Part shown: one piece after another, positions 46,842 through 55,845 of the stretch | Layout of the letters: each line of letters opens with the position of its first letter | Position numbering within the stretch: the first letter of the stretch is position 1 | NCBI RefSeq assembly: GCF_000686045.1 | Contig: NZ_JMLV01000001.1 | Coordinates: forward strand, 372,001-436,000 | From: Fodinicurvata fenggangensis DSM 21160 | Lineage (GTDB): Bacteria > Pseudomonadota > Alphaproteobacteria > Kiloniellales > DSM-21159 | Length of the DNA stretch: 64,000 nucleotides | Reading direction: 5' to 3' | Program-made: the position numbers and the translations under genes | The notes under the pieces: generated by a model | The model's database searches: none | What the model saw: only the letters and a program-made list of their open reading frames with translations | What the model was told of the DNA's origin: nothing

Positions 46842-46888
46842 GCTTTCTCACAGATTTATTGACTGTGAAAGCCAATTTCGAATGCTAC
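46842..46888 (+). promoter_or_regulatory. Candidate promoter with overlapping inverted repeat upstream of the NYN gene
   Basis: TTGACT at 46859-46864 and TGCTAC at 46883-46888, 18 bases apart, form a candidate promoter for the downstream plus-strand gene. An inverted repeat overlaps its -35: GCTTTCTCACAG at 46842-46853 and CTGTGAAAGC at 46863-46872, imperfect by one unpaired base, with a 9-base loop. This is suggestive of an operator. Both assignments are by eye. Confidence 0.35.
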
Positions 46889-46930
46889 CGCGACATTCCT
46901 GTAATTTGTTTTCAGAAAAGGCTGATTTGA

Positions 46931-47584
46931 ATGAACTTCTATCCAGAAGAAAAAATTGCACTGTTTATTGATGGGTCCAATCTCTACTCAACCGCTCGCT
47001 CTCTGAATTTCGATATAGACTACAAGAAGCTGTATCAGGTTTTTGCAGATGAAGCCCGTCTGGTCAGGGCCTTCTATTACACGGCCCTTGTCGAGGATCA
47101 GGAATACTCACCTCTCCGCCCACTGATCGACTGGCTCGATTACAATGGGTACACCATGGTCACCAAACCCGCGAAGGAATATACCGATGGGAATGGACGC
47201 CGTAAGGTGAAGGGGAACATGGATATCGAGTTGGCGGTCGACATGATGGAGTTGTCCGACAAGATAGACCATGCCGTTCTCTTCTCCGGAGATGGGGACT
47301 TCCGTTCGTTGATCGCTGCAGTACAACGACGCGGCGTGAGGGTTACCGTTATTTCCTCCATTCGTGCCCAACCCTCCATGATTGCCGATGAGTTGCGGCG
47401 TCAGGCGGATCACTTCATCGACATCAACAGTCTCAGGGGCAGCATCGCGCGCAGCGGCCCGCCTGTTGAGAAGTCAAGGCGACAGGATGAGTCACGGGAC
47501 GAGATGGAAGAAGACGAGGACGAATTGGATGCCGAGTTCCTGAATGACGACGATGCTTATGAAGAAGAATACGCTTCGGATTGA
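46931..47584 (+). CDS. NYN domain protein (LabA/DUF88 type, putative RNase)
   Basis: A 217-residue protein with a PIN-like NYN nuclease domain at residues about 8-150. The metal-binding aspartates appear in LFIDGSNLY, KGNMDIELAVDMM and LFSGDGDF, the arrangement typical of LabA-like proteins. After residue 165 the chain is highly charged, ending in a strongly acidic tail rich in Asp and Glu. Members are presumed RNases; this one's target is not known. It is divergent from folK and 37 bp before the uracil-DNA glycosylase gene. Confidence 0.88.
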   Translation: MNFYPEEKIALFIDGSNLYSTARSLNFDIDYKKLYQVFADEARLVRAFYYTALVEDQEYSPLRPLIDWLDYNGYTMVTKPAKEYTDGNGRRKVKGNMDIELAVDMMELSDKIDHAVLFSGDGDFRSLIAAVQRRGVRVTVISSIRAQPSMIADELRRQADHFIDINSLRGSIARSGPPVEKSRRQDESRDEMEEDEDELDAEFLNDDDAYEEEYASD

Positions 47585-47621
47585 ACCTTGAACTGCTTTC
47601 CGTAAGTGGGCAACTCTCAGA

Positions 47622-48272
47622 ATGAAGGCTCAAGTGCCATCGCTCGACTGCAGTCTCTGTCCCAGGCTCGTTGATTTCAGGACCGAGAACAGGCGCCAGT
47701 ACCCAGACTATCACAATGCACCGGTTGCAGCTTTTGGACCCGATGACGCCCAGTTGCTGATATTGGGTCTGGCACCCGGCCTCAAGGGCGCCAATTGCAC
47801 GGGCCGACCGTTCACAGGTGATTATGCCGGAGACCTTCTTTATGCAACCCTGAAGAAGTTCAATCTTGCAGAAGGCAACTATGAAAAGCGCTCGGATGAC
47901 GGGCTTACGCTCCGGGGCTGTCGCATCGTGAACGCTGTGCGCTGCGTACCGCCAGCGAACAAGCCGACAACGGATGAAATACGCACATGCAACAGCTTCC
48001 TGGCAAGTGAGCTCGAGTCACTGAAGCAGCTTACAGTCGTCGTGGCCTTGGGACGTGTTGCCCATGATGCCCTCTTGATGGCCAGTGGGCTGAAACGCAG
48101 CCATTTCAAATTCGAGCATGCCGCTGTCCATGACCTCCAGAAAGGAGTGCAACTCGTCGACAGCTATCACTGCTCACGCTACAACACCAATACGGGACGC
48201 CTGACTGAAACGATGTTTCACGATGTCTTCGCGAAGGCTCAGAAGCTGCTCTCGGAAAAGACCGAGAGTTAA
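47622..48272 (+). CDS. Uracil-DNA glycosylase family 5 (UDGb type)
   Basis: A 216-residue DNA glycosylase with an Fe-S cluster. The cysteines CSLC at 10-13 and two more in VRCVPPANKPTTDEIRTC are the likely cluster ligands. Motif A GLAPGLKGANCTGRPFTGD (about 49-67) is the family-5 form, lacking the catalytic Asp of family 1. The late motif SYHCSRYNTNTGRLT has Cys where most members have Pro (HPSR). It removes uracil and other deaminated bases from DNA. Its stop abuts the smpB stop directly (convergent). Confidence 0.88.
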   Translation: MKAQVPSLDCSLCPRLVDFRTENRRQYPDYHNAPVAAFGPDDAQLLILGLAPGLKGANCTGRPFTGDYAGDLLYATLKKFNLAEGNYEKRSDDGLTLRGCRIVNAVRCVPPANKPTTDEIRTCNSFLASELESLKQLTVVVALGRVAHDALLMASGLKRSHFKFEHAAVHDLQKGVQLVDSYHCSRYNTNTGRLTETMFHDVFAKAQKLLSEKTES

Positions 48273-48737
48273 TCAGCCTTTATCGCGCAGCAGGCGCGCT
48301 TTTTGCCGTTGCCAGTCACGCTTCTTGATGTCTTCCCGTTTGTCCTGTTTCCGTTTGCCCTTGGCCACTCCCAACGCCAGTTTGGCAAGGCCGCGTTCGT
48401 TGAAATAGATGGAGAGAGGCACAAGGGTGTAGCCGTCACGCCGCACTTTTCCGAACAGACGATCCCGCTCCTTTCTGTGGACCAGAAGCTTGCGAGGCCG
48501 TTTGGGTTCATGCCCGAAGCGATTGGCCGGACCGTATTCAGAGAAATGCGAATTTATGAGATACAACTCGCCATTTTCTTCGCTGGCGTAGGCTTCATTG
48601 ATGGAGGCTCGGCCAGAGCGCAGCGATTTCACTTCAGAGCCGGTGAGGACCATGCCGGCCTCCACCTTCTCTTCGATGAAAAAGTCATGGGTCGCCCGAC
48701 GGTTATGGGCGACAACGCGCTGCGGTTGCTTGCTCAT
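48273..48737 (-). CDS. smpB: SsrA-binding protein SmpB
   Basis: A 154-residue tmRNA-binding protein essential for trans-translation, which rescues stalled ribosomes. The N-terminal VAHNRRATHDFFIEEKVEAGMVLTGSEVKSLR and NERGLAKLALGVAKGKRKQDKR are characteristic, with a basic C-terminal tail. The ssrA RNA gene was not seen in the window. It follows dapA by 24 bp on the minus strand, a common alphaproteobacterial pairing. Confidence 0.97.
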   Translation of the reverse strand: MSKQPQRVVAHNRRATHDFFIEEKVEAGMVLTGSEVKSLRSGRASINEAYASEENGELYLINSHFSEYGPANRFGHEPKRPRKLLVHRKERDRLFGKVRRDGYTLVPLSIYFNERGLAKLALGVAKGKRKQDKREDIKKRDWQRQKARLLRDKG

Positions 48738-48761
48738 GAAGGAAACTTTGAAAGTGCTGAT

Positions 48762-49652
48762 CTAATCGAGTAGTCCGGCAGACGACATGGCCTCCCGGAC
48801 CAAGATCTTGGTATGATCCGTTACGGGAATCATGGGCAGACGAAGCTCGTTTTCAAGCTTACCCAACAGGGAAAGCGCATATTTGACCGGCTGCGGACTT
48901 GGCTCTGCAAACAGGGCCGCATGCAATGGCATCAGTCGATCGTTGAGTTCTTCTGCGCGCTTGCGATCATTGTTGTGCCAAGCTTCCTGAAATTCTGCGC
49001 ACAAGGCTGGTGCCACATTCGCTGTAACTGATATACAGCCATGACCACCCTGGGCCATGAAAGGCAGGATCGTCCCATCCTCTCCCGAAAGCTGGGTAAA
49101 TCCTTTCTTGATCGCAAGACGTGTTGCAGCCGGACGTATCAGATCGTTGCTTGCATCCTTCACGCCGACAATTCTCGGACAGTCCTCAGCCAGCCGCGCC
49201 ATGGTCTCGACGGTCATATCCACGATCGAGCGACCGGGTATATTGTAAATCAGGATCGGAAGGTTGGAGGAATCGTGGACAGCCTTGAAATGCTGATACA
49301 AGCCTTCCTGATGCGGCTTGTTATAGTAAGGTGTGACCACAAGCGCTGAATCAGCACCTGCAGTTTCAGCATGCTGGATAAAGTCAATGGCTTCTGCCGT
49401 CGAATTCGATCCGGCTCCGGCAATAACGGGGACGCGCCCTTCGGCCGCCTCGATGCATTTCTCCACCACCTGCTTGTGTTCGACGTGTGTCAGGGTCGGT
49501 GACTCTCCGGTCGTGCCGCAGGGCACCAGTGCACTCGAACCCTGCTCGATCTGCCAATTCACAAGCTCCGCAAAGCCATCATAGTCGACGGCGCCATTAC
49601 GAAAGGGAGTTACAAGCGCGGGCATGGAGCCCTTGTAGAGAGGGTGGGTCAT
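48762..49652 (-). CDS. dapA: 4-hydroxy-tetrahydrodipicolinate synthase
   Basis: A 296-residue TIM-barrel aldolase of lysine and meso-diaminopimelate synthesis. The catalytic residues are present: Thr47-Thr48 (CGTTGES), Tyr136 (YNIPGRS) and Lys165 (GVKDASND). The ATG at 49652 matches the family start, which is just before a short strand leading to ALVTPF. No lysine-feedback site can be judged by eye. It is upstream of smpB and divergent from the lytic transglycosylase gene. Confidence 0.96.
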   Translation of the reverse strand: MTHPLYKGSMPALVTPFRNGAVDYDGFAELVNWQIEQGSSALVPCGTTGESPTLTHVEHKQVVEKCIEAAEGRVPVIAGAGSNSTAEAIDFIQHAETAGADSALVVTPYYNKPHQEGLYQHFKAVHDSSNLPILIYNIPGRSIVDMTVETMARLAEDCPRIVGVKDASNDLIRPAATRLAIKKGFTQLSGEDGTILPFMAQGGHGCISVTANVAPALCAEFQEAWHNNDRKRAEELNDRLMPLHAALFAEPSPQPVKYALSLLGKLENELRLPMIPVTDHTKILVREAMSSAGLLD

Positions 49653-49730
49653 GGAATGCTCACTTAACAGGCTGATCCGCCCCAATTTCGGGCGATTTGA
49701 ATCGGCAGAGACGATAGCGCTGTGACCGGG

Positions 49731-49758
49731 TTGCCGCAAGGTCGCTGACCTTTATAGC
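49731..49758 (+). promoter_or_regulatory. Candidate promoter upstream of the soluble lytic transglycosylase gene
   Basis: TTGCCG at 49731-49736 and TATAGC at 49753-49758 are 16 bases apart, giving a start about 80 bases before the gene. A second possible -35 (TTGACT, near 49807) lies closer to the gene but has no clear -10. Assigned by eye. Confidence 0.3.
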
Positions 49759-49843
49759 CCACGCCTCATTCTTGTTTCATTTGTACCCCCGTAGGGCTGT
49801 GCTAGATTGACTTTTCAAAAGTGTGCCGAGGGAGTTTCGGTCG

Positions 49844-51856
49844 ATGCGCCTGTCTGCGTCTTTCCTGTCTTGCCTGTCCATCTTTCTCTTGTCCCTGTTC
49901 ATGATGGTATCTGCATCAGCTGCAGAGCTGAATTCCAGGGACAGTGAAATTCTATCAAGCGCCTTGGAACGTATCGATCAGGGGAAACCGGAAGAAACAC
50001 GCTATATTGCCGCCGGAATTGACAATCCCCTGGCGGCCAAGCTGCTCCAGTGGTACCGGCTTCTGCGTTATGGTGACCGACAGGATTTTGCGGAAGTCAG
50101 CGCCTTCCTTGAGGCGAACCCGAACTGGCCTGGGCAGATAACACTTCGTCGCGCGGCAGAGAAAGTCATGCCAGAGGGCATGCCGCCTCAGCCCAGGGCA
50201 GACTGGTTTCAGAGATATCCACCGCTTTCGGGACAGGCAGCTTTGAAGTATGCGCGGGCCATCGCCTTCACGGAGTCTGCAGAGCGACTGGCAGAAGTCG
50301 TGCGCCCTCTCTGGAGAGAGACAGATTTTTCGCGCAGTGATGAAGAAGCTTTCTACGCGGAATTCGCCCCCCATCTGACACGCGCAGATCATATTGCACG
50401 CGTGGAGCGCCAAACCCAGGAGGGACAGCAACAGGCGGCGAAGCGTACAGCAGCACGATTAGGTCCCGGCTATCAACGACTGGTTACAGCTCAGATCAAG
50501 CTGGCGCACCAGCAACCAGGCGTGGACGACGCGATCCGTGCAGTTCCCGGCAACCTCCAAGGGCATGACGGCTTGCTGTACGAGCGCGCCCGTTGGCGGA
50601 TGCGGAAGAATCGGATCTATGAAGCACTTCCTCTTTTACAGGATCACGATCCCAGCAAGGATATTGAATCCAATAAGCGTTGGTGGCCACTCAAGCATTG
50701 GGCCGCCAGGGACTTGCTGGAAGACGGGCATGCGCGCGATGCCTACGATCTTGCAAGTTCGCACGGACTGAACTCCGGCGTCGGTTTTGCTGAAGGGGAA
50801 TTCCTTGCCGGCTGGATAGCCCTGCGTTTCCTGAACAGGCCCTCAGATGCTTATCAACATTTCGAGCGCTTGCACGGTGGAGTGACCACTGAAATCAGCC
50901 GTTCCAGAGGGGCTTATTGGGCAGGCCGCGCAGCGGATGCTCTTGGGAACGAGCAGCTCGCTCATAAGTGGTTTTCAACTGCAGCCCAGTTAAATAACAA
51001 CTACTATGGACAGCTTGCCGTCGCTGAAACTGGTTTAACGCGAGGTGACCAGCAGAGCATTACTACCGTTACGGCGGAACAGCGGGAAGCTTTCCAAGGT
51101 GGCGAATTGCAACGTGCCATAGGGATTCTCGATTCAATCGAACGGGATGATCTGGCGGACTATTTCTTTTCGTCCCTTCTGCGAAATGCTGAAACAGCCA
51201 ATGAATACAGGCTGATCGCAGATTTGGGCATGAAGAGAGGCCGTGTGGACCAGGCCGTCAGAACGGCCAGACGTGCCGCCTATAACGGCATCATGATGCC
51301 GGAGTACCTTTATCCGGTTCCTGCCTGGGTCGATGAGGATGACCCCCTGTCGCCAATCCTTCTTGCGCTGATGCGACAGGAGAGCAATTTCGAGGTTTCG
51401 GCTGTCAGTCATGCCGGCGCTAGGGGGGTGATGCAGGTCATGCCGGGGACAGCGCGGCAGGTCGCCACCAAAATGAACATAGCCTATGAACCTGCCCGAT
51501 TGACCACTGATCCGCACTACAACATCAGGCTTGGGCGCAATTACCTTGAAGAAATGCTGGAACGTTATCGCGGTTACCTGCCGTTGGTTCTTGCTGCCTA
51601 CAATGCCGGTCCTCACCGAGCCAATGACTGGATCGAGCGCTTCGGTGATCCACGTCATCCGAATATAGACGCGGTGGATTGGGTCGAGCAGATATCCTTC
51701 AAGGAAACACGCAATTATGTACAACGCGTTTCTGAAGCTGTCGTTGTCTATCGTCGCAAACTCCAGAAACAGGGTGGCCTCTACGAGGGTTTGCCGCATC
51801 CTGCCCAGACAACCCGAAACTTCGATGATGTTGCTAACAACGAGGCCAACCAATGA
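49844..51856 (+). CDS. Soluble lytic murein transglycosylase (Slt type)
   Basis: A 670-residue periplasmic enzyme with a signal peptide (about 1-27, hydrophobic LSIFLLSLFMMVSASA). A long alpha-superhelical (U-shaped) region follows, and a C-terminal SLT domain begins near residue 500. The catalytic Glu513 is in LMRQESNFEVSAVS, and GARGVMQVMPGTA and YLPLVLAAYNAG complete the domain. This is the Slt70 layout. It cleaves glycan strands to 1,6-anhydro-muropeptides. The ATG at 49844 has GAGGGAG about 9 bases upstream. Its stop overlaps the next gene by 4 bp. Confidence 0.93.
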   Translation: MRLSASFLSCLSIFLLSLFMMVSASAAELNSRDSEILSSALERIDQGKPEETRYIAAGIDNPLAAKLLQWYRLLRYGDRQDFAEVSAFLEANPNWPGQITLRRAAEKVMPEGMPPQPRADWFQRYPPLSGQAALKYARAIAFTESAERLAEVVRPLWRETDFSRSDEEAFYAEFAPHLTRADHIARVERQTQEGQQQAAKRTAARLGPGYQRLVTAQIKLAHQQPGVDDAIRAVPGNLQGHDGLLYERARWRMRKNRIYEALPLLQDHDPSKDIESNKRWWPLKHWAARDLLEDGHARDAYDLASSHGLNSGVGFAEGEFLAGWIALRFLNRPSDAYQHFERLHGGVTTEISRSRGAYWAGRAADALGNEQLAHKWFSTAAQLNNNYYGQLAVAETGLTRGDQQSITTVTAEQREAFQGGELQRAIGILDSIERDDLADYFFSSLLRNAETANEYRLIADLGMKRGRVDQAVRTARRAAYNGIMMPEYLYPVPAWVDEDDPLSPILLALMRQESNFEVSAVSHAGARGVMQVMPGTARQVATKMNIAYEPARLTTDPHYNIRLGRNYLEEMLERYRGYLPLVLAAYNAGPHRANDWIERFGDPRHPNIDAVDWVEQISFKETRNYVQRVSEAVVVYRRKLQKQGGLYEGLPHPAQTTRNFDDVANNEANQ

Positions 51857-52848
51857 ATGATCAGGGCAATACACCCGTTCCATCCTTTGCCGATATTGAA
51901 AGGGCGAGCCAACGCCTTGCAGGACAGGCTGTCAGGACACCATTGCTTGAGAATGCCTACCTGAATGAGGCTGTGAATGGACGCGTGCTGCTGAAAGCCG
52001 AAACTCTGCAGCGTACAGGCTCCTTCAAGTTCAGAGGCGCCTTCAACCGACTGTCCTTGCTGGATGATCAGCAGAAGGCCAAGGGGGTTATCGCCTACTC
52101 TTCCGGCAATCACGCACAGGGAGTTGCCGCGGCTGCGAGGATCCTGGGCATCGATTGCACCATCATCATGCCCAATGATGCGCCTGCTCTGAAAATAGCA
52201 AACACGCGAAACTATGGTGCTGAAGTCGTACTCTATGACCGGAAAACGGAAAGTCGTGAAGCGATTGCAAGCAAACTCCTCGATGCGCGCGGCGCAACAC
52301 TCATTCGTCCCTTCGACGATCCCCAGATTATCGCAGGTCAGGGAACATGCGGACTCGAGATTTTCGAAGAAGCCCATGCACAGGGACTGTCGATTGATTC
52401 TGTTCTTGTTTGCTGCGGCGGAGGAGGTTTGACAGCGGGTGTTGCACTGGCCGCACGCGAGCTGTCACCGGCCAGCGAAATCTATGCCGTCGAGCCCAAG
52501 GGCTTTGAAGACACAGCACGCTCGCTGGCAGCTGGAAAGCGACTGGTAAATGATCCTGACGCCGCGTCAATCTGTGATGCTCTGCTGACCCCGAGCCCCG
52601 GAGAGCTCACTTTTCCAATCAATCAGCAGCTTCTATCCGGCGCACTTGTCGTCAGTGATGACCAAGTGCGTAATGCCATGGCATTTGCCATACGGAATCT
52701 GAAACTGGTGGTTGAACCCGGGGGTGCTGTTTGCCTGGCTGCCTTGCTTTCGGGTCAATTCAATGCAGAAAACAAGACAGTTGCCATCACGCTGTCAGGT
52801 GGCAATGCCGATCCCGCCTTCCTCGCAGACATCATAGCCGCCGAATAG
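51853..52848 (+). CDS. Threonine/serine dehydratase-like PLP enzyme
   Basis: A 331-residue fold-type II PLP enzyme related to threonine dehydratase. The Schiff-base lysine is Lys59 (TGSFKFRGAFN), the phosphate-binding loop is CGGGGLTAG near 190-198, and SSGNHAQGVA (about 83-92) is present. There is no C-terminal ACT regulatory domain, so it resembles catabolic dehydratases or serine racemase more than biosynthetic IlvA. The precise substrate (Thr, Ser or hydroxyaspartate) is unclear. It is translationally coupled to the lytic transglycosylase gene by ATGA. Confidence 0.88.
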   Translation: MNDQGNTPVPSFADIERASQRLAGQAVRTPLLENAYLNEAVNGRVLLKAETLQRTGSFKFRGAFNRLSLLDDQQKAKGVIAYSSGNHAQGVAAAARILGIDCTIIMPNDAPALKIANTRNYGAEVVLYDRKTESREAIASKLLDARGATLIRPFDDPQIIAGQGTCGLEIFEEAHAQGLSIDSVLVCCGGGGLTAGVALAARELSPASEIYAVEPKGFEDTARSLAAGKRLVNDPDAASICDALLTPSPGELTFPINQQLLSGALVVSDDQVRNAMAFAIRNLKLVVEPGGAVCLAALLSGQFNAENKTVAITLSGGNADPAFLADIIAAE

Positions 52849-52865
52849 CAGCCGGCAGGCCTTTA

Positions 52866-52895
52866 CGTTCCCGAGGTTCGATTACCTCGGGAACG
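52866..52895. terminator. Strong hairpin between convergent genes, no T-run
   Basis: A perfect 12-bp stem (52866-52877 with 52884-52895, CGTTCCCGAGGT and its complement) encloses a 6-base loop. It lies 17 bases after the threonine-dehydratase-like stop and 7 bases before the cysN-C stop on the other strand. It is probably a bidirectional transcription end or mRNA-stabilising element, but neither side has a T-tract, so classical intrinsic termination is uncertain. Confidence 0.55.
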
Positions 52896-52902
52896 ATGGC
52901 TT

Positions 52903-54795
52903 CTAGTCTACCCGGAAGGTACGGTCGATGTAATCCACAACCTGCTCGACACAGGAGGCCAGGTCTTTCGCATCGGTGTCTACCACCAGTTCGGCGCTGG
53001 CGGGTGCTTCATAGGGTGCGCTCACACCCGTGAAGTCCAGGATCTCACCGGCCCGAGCCTTCTTGTAGAGACCTTTTGGATCCCGTCTCTCGCATGTATT
53101 CAGGTCGGCACTGACATGAATCTCGTGGAAGGCCTCGCTGTCAATACGACTGGCGGCACTGCGGGCCCGATCGCGGTCCGCCTGATAAGGCGAGATGAAG
53201 GCCGTGATGCAGATGAAACCGGCGTCTGCGAACAGGGCGGCGACTTCCCCTACCCTACGGATGTTCTCGGTGCGCTCCTCCGGTGAGAAGCCCAGGTTGG
53301 CGTTCAGGCCGGCACGAACGTTGTCACCGTCCAACACATAGACCTGGAGCCCCTTCTGGAAGAGATGCTTTTCGACCTCCATGGCCAAGGTCGACTTACC
53401 AGCCCCCGACAGGCCCGTGAACCAGAGCACCCCGCCCTTGTGACCGTTGCGCACCACACGATTCTCGCGTGTTATCGTGTGCTCGACGGAATAGACGTTG
53501 GTCGACTTGACGGTCAGGCTCTGCCGCTGATCGGGATAACCCTCCATCGAGATCAGGCCACCGCCAACCACATCATAGTCCTCGAGCAGGACGAAGCGGC
53601 CCATCTTGTCGAGTTCGACATGCTCGTCGAAAGCCAGGACTTCCCGAGCACGCAGAACCACCTCACCGATCATGTTGCGCTCGAGCTTGGTTCCCGGGCG
53701 ATGGGCGAGCGTATCGGTATCGATCAGGGTTTCGAGGCCGACCACTGTCACTGTTGCCGTTTTGGTGGCCAGCTTCAGCGTATAGCGCTTACCAACCTCC
53801 AGCGGCTTGTGCCCCAGCCAGAAGAGCCGCGCACGAAAGACCGTGGAAAGCACAGGCGGGTCTTCCACATGACTGATCACTTCCCCACGTTCCACAAAGA
53901 GCTGCTCTTCCAGGGTCAGGCCGATGGACTGCCCGGCATGAGCCTCCAGGAGCGGTGGAGCATCCCAGACATCCAGCGATTTGACTCGCGCTGTCTTGTT
54001 GGATGGCGAGAAGAGGATCTCGTCGCCCGGACGGATTACACCAGCCTCGACCCGGCCCGCAATGATGCGTCGCTGATCGAAATGATAGACATCCTGGACC
54101 GGCAGGCGCAGGGCCTGCTCCGATGGGACCGTAACAGAGTGAAAGCGGTCCAGTGCCTCCAGGAGGGTCGGCCCCTTGTACCAGGGTGAGGATGTGGATT
54201 TCTTGGCGATGTTGTCGCCTTCACGGGCCGAGATCGGCACGATAAAGCTGGGCTCGACGCCAATGCTGTGCAGATAGGCCGTTACGTCCCGGACAATCTC
54301 TCCGTAGCGCGCCTCCGAATGATCGACCAAATCCATCTTGTTGATGACCACCGCCACCTGCTTCACACCCAGGAGATGCAGCAGGTACCCGTGACGCCGA
54401 GTCTGCTCGCGCACCCCCTCCTCTGCATCCACGACCAGAAGGGCCGCGTCAGCCGAGGCAGCACCGCTGACCATGTTCTTCAGGAACTCGCGATGGCCTG
54501 GCGCGTCGATGATCACCACGTCGCGTTTCGGCGTCTTGAACCAGATCTGGGTGGTGTCGATGGTTACGGCCTGGTCACGCTCGGCCTGGAAGGCATCCAG
54601 CACAAAGGACCACTCCAGGGCCATACCGCGGCGATCGCAGATCGCCTTCAGTTCCTCGAACTTGCCGGTGGGCAGGCTGTCGGTGTCGTACAGCAGGCGC
54701 CCGATCAGTGTCGACTTGCCATGGTCCACGTGGCCGACCACGACGATCTTGAAGGTTTCACGAAGCATGTCGAGAGAAGAACTGGAATCCTGCAT
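52903..54795 (-). CDS. cysN: Bifunctional sulfate adenylyltransferase subunit 1/APS kinase (CysN-CysC fusion)
   Basis: A 630-residue fusion. Residues about 12-420 are the GTPase subunit CysN, with G1 GHVDHGKST at 20-28, DAPGHREF near 95 and NKMD near 150, followed by the EF-Tu-like beta domains. From about 450 the APS kinase CysC begins, with P-loop GLSGAGKST and the CysC pattern [11 protein letters not shown]. The pair with CysD makes APS from sulfate and ATP, driven by GTP, then phosphorylates it to PAPS. Both activities look intact. The start shares bases with the cysD stop (TAATG), so translation is coupled. The cysC-fused form is common in rhizobia (NodQ) and some other proteobacteria. 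Confidence 0.95.
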   Translation of the reverse strand: MQDSSSSLDMLRETFKIVVVGHVDHGKSTLIGRLLYDTDSLPTGKFEELKAICDRRGMALEWSFVLDAFQAERDQAVTIDTTQIWFKTPKRDVVIIDAPGHREFLKNMVSGAASADAALLVVDAEEGVREQTRRHGYLLHLLGVKQVAVVINKMDLVDHSEARYGEIVRDVTAYLHSIGVEPSFIVPISAREGDNIAKKSTSSPWYKGPTLLEALDRFHSVTVPSEQALRLPVQDVYHFDQRRIIAGRVEAGVIRPGDEILFSPSNKTARVKSLDVWDAPPLLEAHAGQSIGLTLEEQLFVERGEVISHVEDPPVLSTVFRARLFWLGHKPLEVGKRYTLKLATKTATVTVVGLETLIDTDTLAHRPGTKLERNMIGEVVLRAREVLAFDEHVELDKMGRFVLLEDYDVVGGGLISMEGYPDQRQSLTVKSTNVYSVEHTITRENRVVRNGHKGGVLWFTGLSGAGKSTLAMEVEKHLFQKGLQVYVLDGDNVRAGLNANLGFSPEERTENIRRVGEVAALFADAGFICITAFISPYQADRDRARSAASRIDSEAFHEIHVSADLNTCERRDPKGLYKKARAGEILDFTGVSAPYEAPASAELVVDTDAKDLASCVEQVVDYIDRTFRVD

Positions 54796-55589
54796 TACAT
54801 GTATCCCGCGGCGCGGAGGCGCTCGAAGGCATCCTCGCTGTCATGGTCCATTGTGCGGCCGGCGCGCTCCGGCGTTCTCGTGGTCTGCAACTCCTCGATG
54901 ATCTCCTCGATGGTCGAGGCATTGGACTCGATGGGCCGGGTAATGTCCTTCTCGCCAAGCGAGCGATAGCGCATGCCGTTCCGCGCGAAATACAGCGGAA
55001 CCACCGGGATATTCTCTCTCTGGATGTAGCGCCAGATATCCACTTCGGTCCAGGCGAGCAGCGGATGGATGCGCACGTGCGTGCCCGGTGGGAATTCGGT
55101 CTTGTACTGTTCCCAGAACTCGGGAGGCTGGTCCTTGTAGTCCCATTCCCCGCTCTCGCCGCGCGGGCTGAAGACACGTTCCTTGCTGCGCACGGCCTGC
55201 TCATCACGGCGGATGCCCAGGAATATACCTCGGAAATCATGCTCCTCGATCACACGCTTCAGGCCCAGGGTCTTGCGGGCCGCCGAGCGTGCGTTGTAGG
55301 TCAAATCGGGATCGGTTTCCTCGTACGGCGGGCATTCAGCGTTGATGTAGTTCAGGTCCCATTCCTTCACATAGCGGTCCCGGAATTCATAGACCTCATC
55401 CAACTCGTTGCCGGTATCCAGCAGGATCACCGGAAAGGGTACGCGGCCATAGAAGGCTTTGCGCGCAAGCCAGATCATGACATTGGAATCCTTGCCGAGC
55501 GACCACAGCATCGACAGGGGTTTGATGCGATTGTAGGCTTCGCGCAGGATATAGATGCTCTGCGCTTCCAATTGGTCGAGATGGTTCAT
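54795..55589 (-). CDS. cysD: Sulfate adenylyltransferase subunit 2
   Basis: A 264-residue PP-loop ATP pyrophosphatase that adenylates sulfate, working with CysN. The PP-loop is [10 protein letters not shown] near 30-39 (usually SFGKDS), with [14 protein letters not shown] and [20 protein letters not shown] further on. [17 protein letters not shown] near 185 is also typical. It is slightly shorter than E. coli CysD. It precedes cysN-C and is divergent from the sulfotransferase gene, with 256 bp between starts. Confidence 0.95.
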   Translation of the reverse strand: MNHLDQLEAQSIYILREAYNRIKPLSMLWSLGKDSNVMIWLARKAFYGRVPFPVILLDTGNELDEVYEFRDRYVKEWDLNYINAECPPYEETDPDLTYNARSAARKTLGLKRVIEEHDFRGIFLGIRRDEQAVRSKERVFSPRGESGEWDYKDQPPEFWEQYKTEFPPGTHVRIHPLLAWTEVDIWRYIQRENIPVVPLYFARNGMRYRSLGEKDITRPIESNASTIEEIIEELQTTRTPERAGRTMDHDSEDAFERLRAAGYM

Positions 55590-55775
55590 GACTTGGAATG
55601 CATCCGCTGGTGTGTGATGGAACAGGGCAAGAGTTAGCGTTTCTGCAGAGGCGGCTCAAGGGCAAAGCACGGCCATTGCCACATTATTTCCTGTAATTAT
55701 ATTATTTTCACATTAATTATTCGCTTAATTTTGGGTTGGAATGCAATCTGCCCGGTTCTCACAAATTGGGCTGGA

Positions 55776-55804
55776 TTGCACCATAGACAGCAGCTTGCTA
55801 TAGC
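55776..55804 (+). promoter_or_regulatory. Candidate promoter for the sulfotransferase gene
   Basis: TTGCAC at 55776-55781 and TATAGC at 55799-55804 are separated by 17 bases and lie 41 bases before the ATG at 55846. The rest of the 256-bp divergent gap (55590-55845) is AT-rich from about 55680 to 55735 and must also hold the cysD promoter, which I could not place. Confidence 0.4.
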
Positions 55805-55845
55805 TGCTCGCATACTACTGATTGACTCTTTTCCTGGAAATATCC

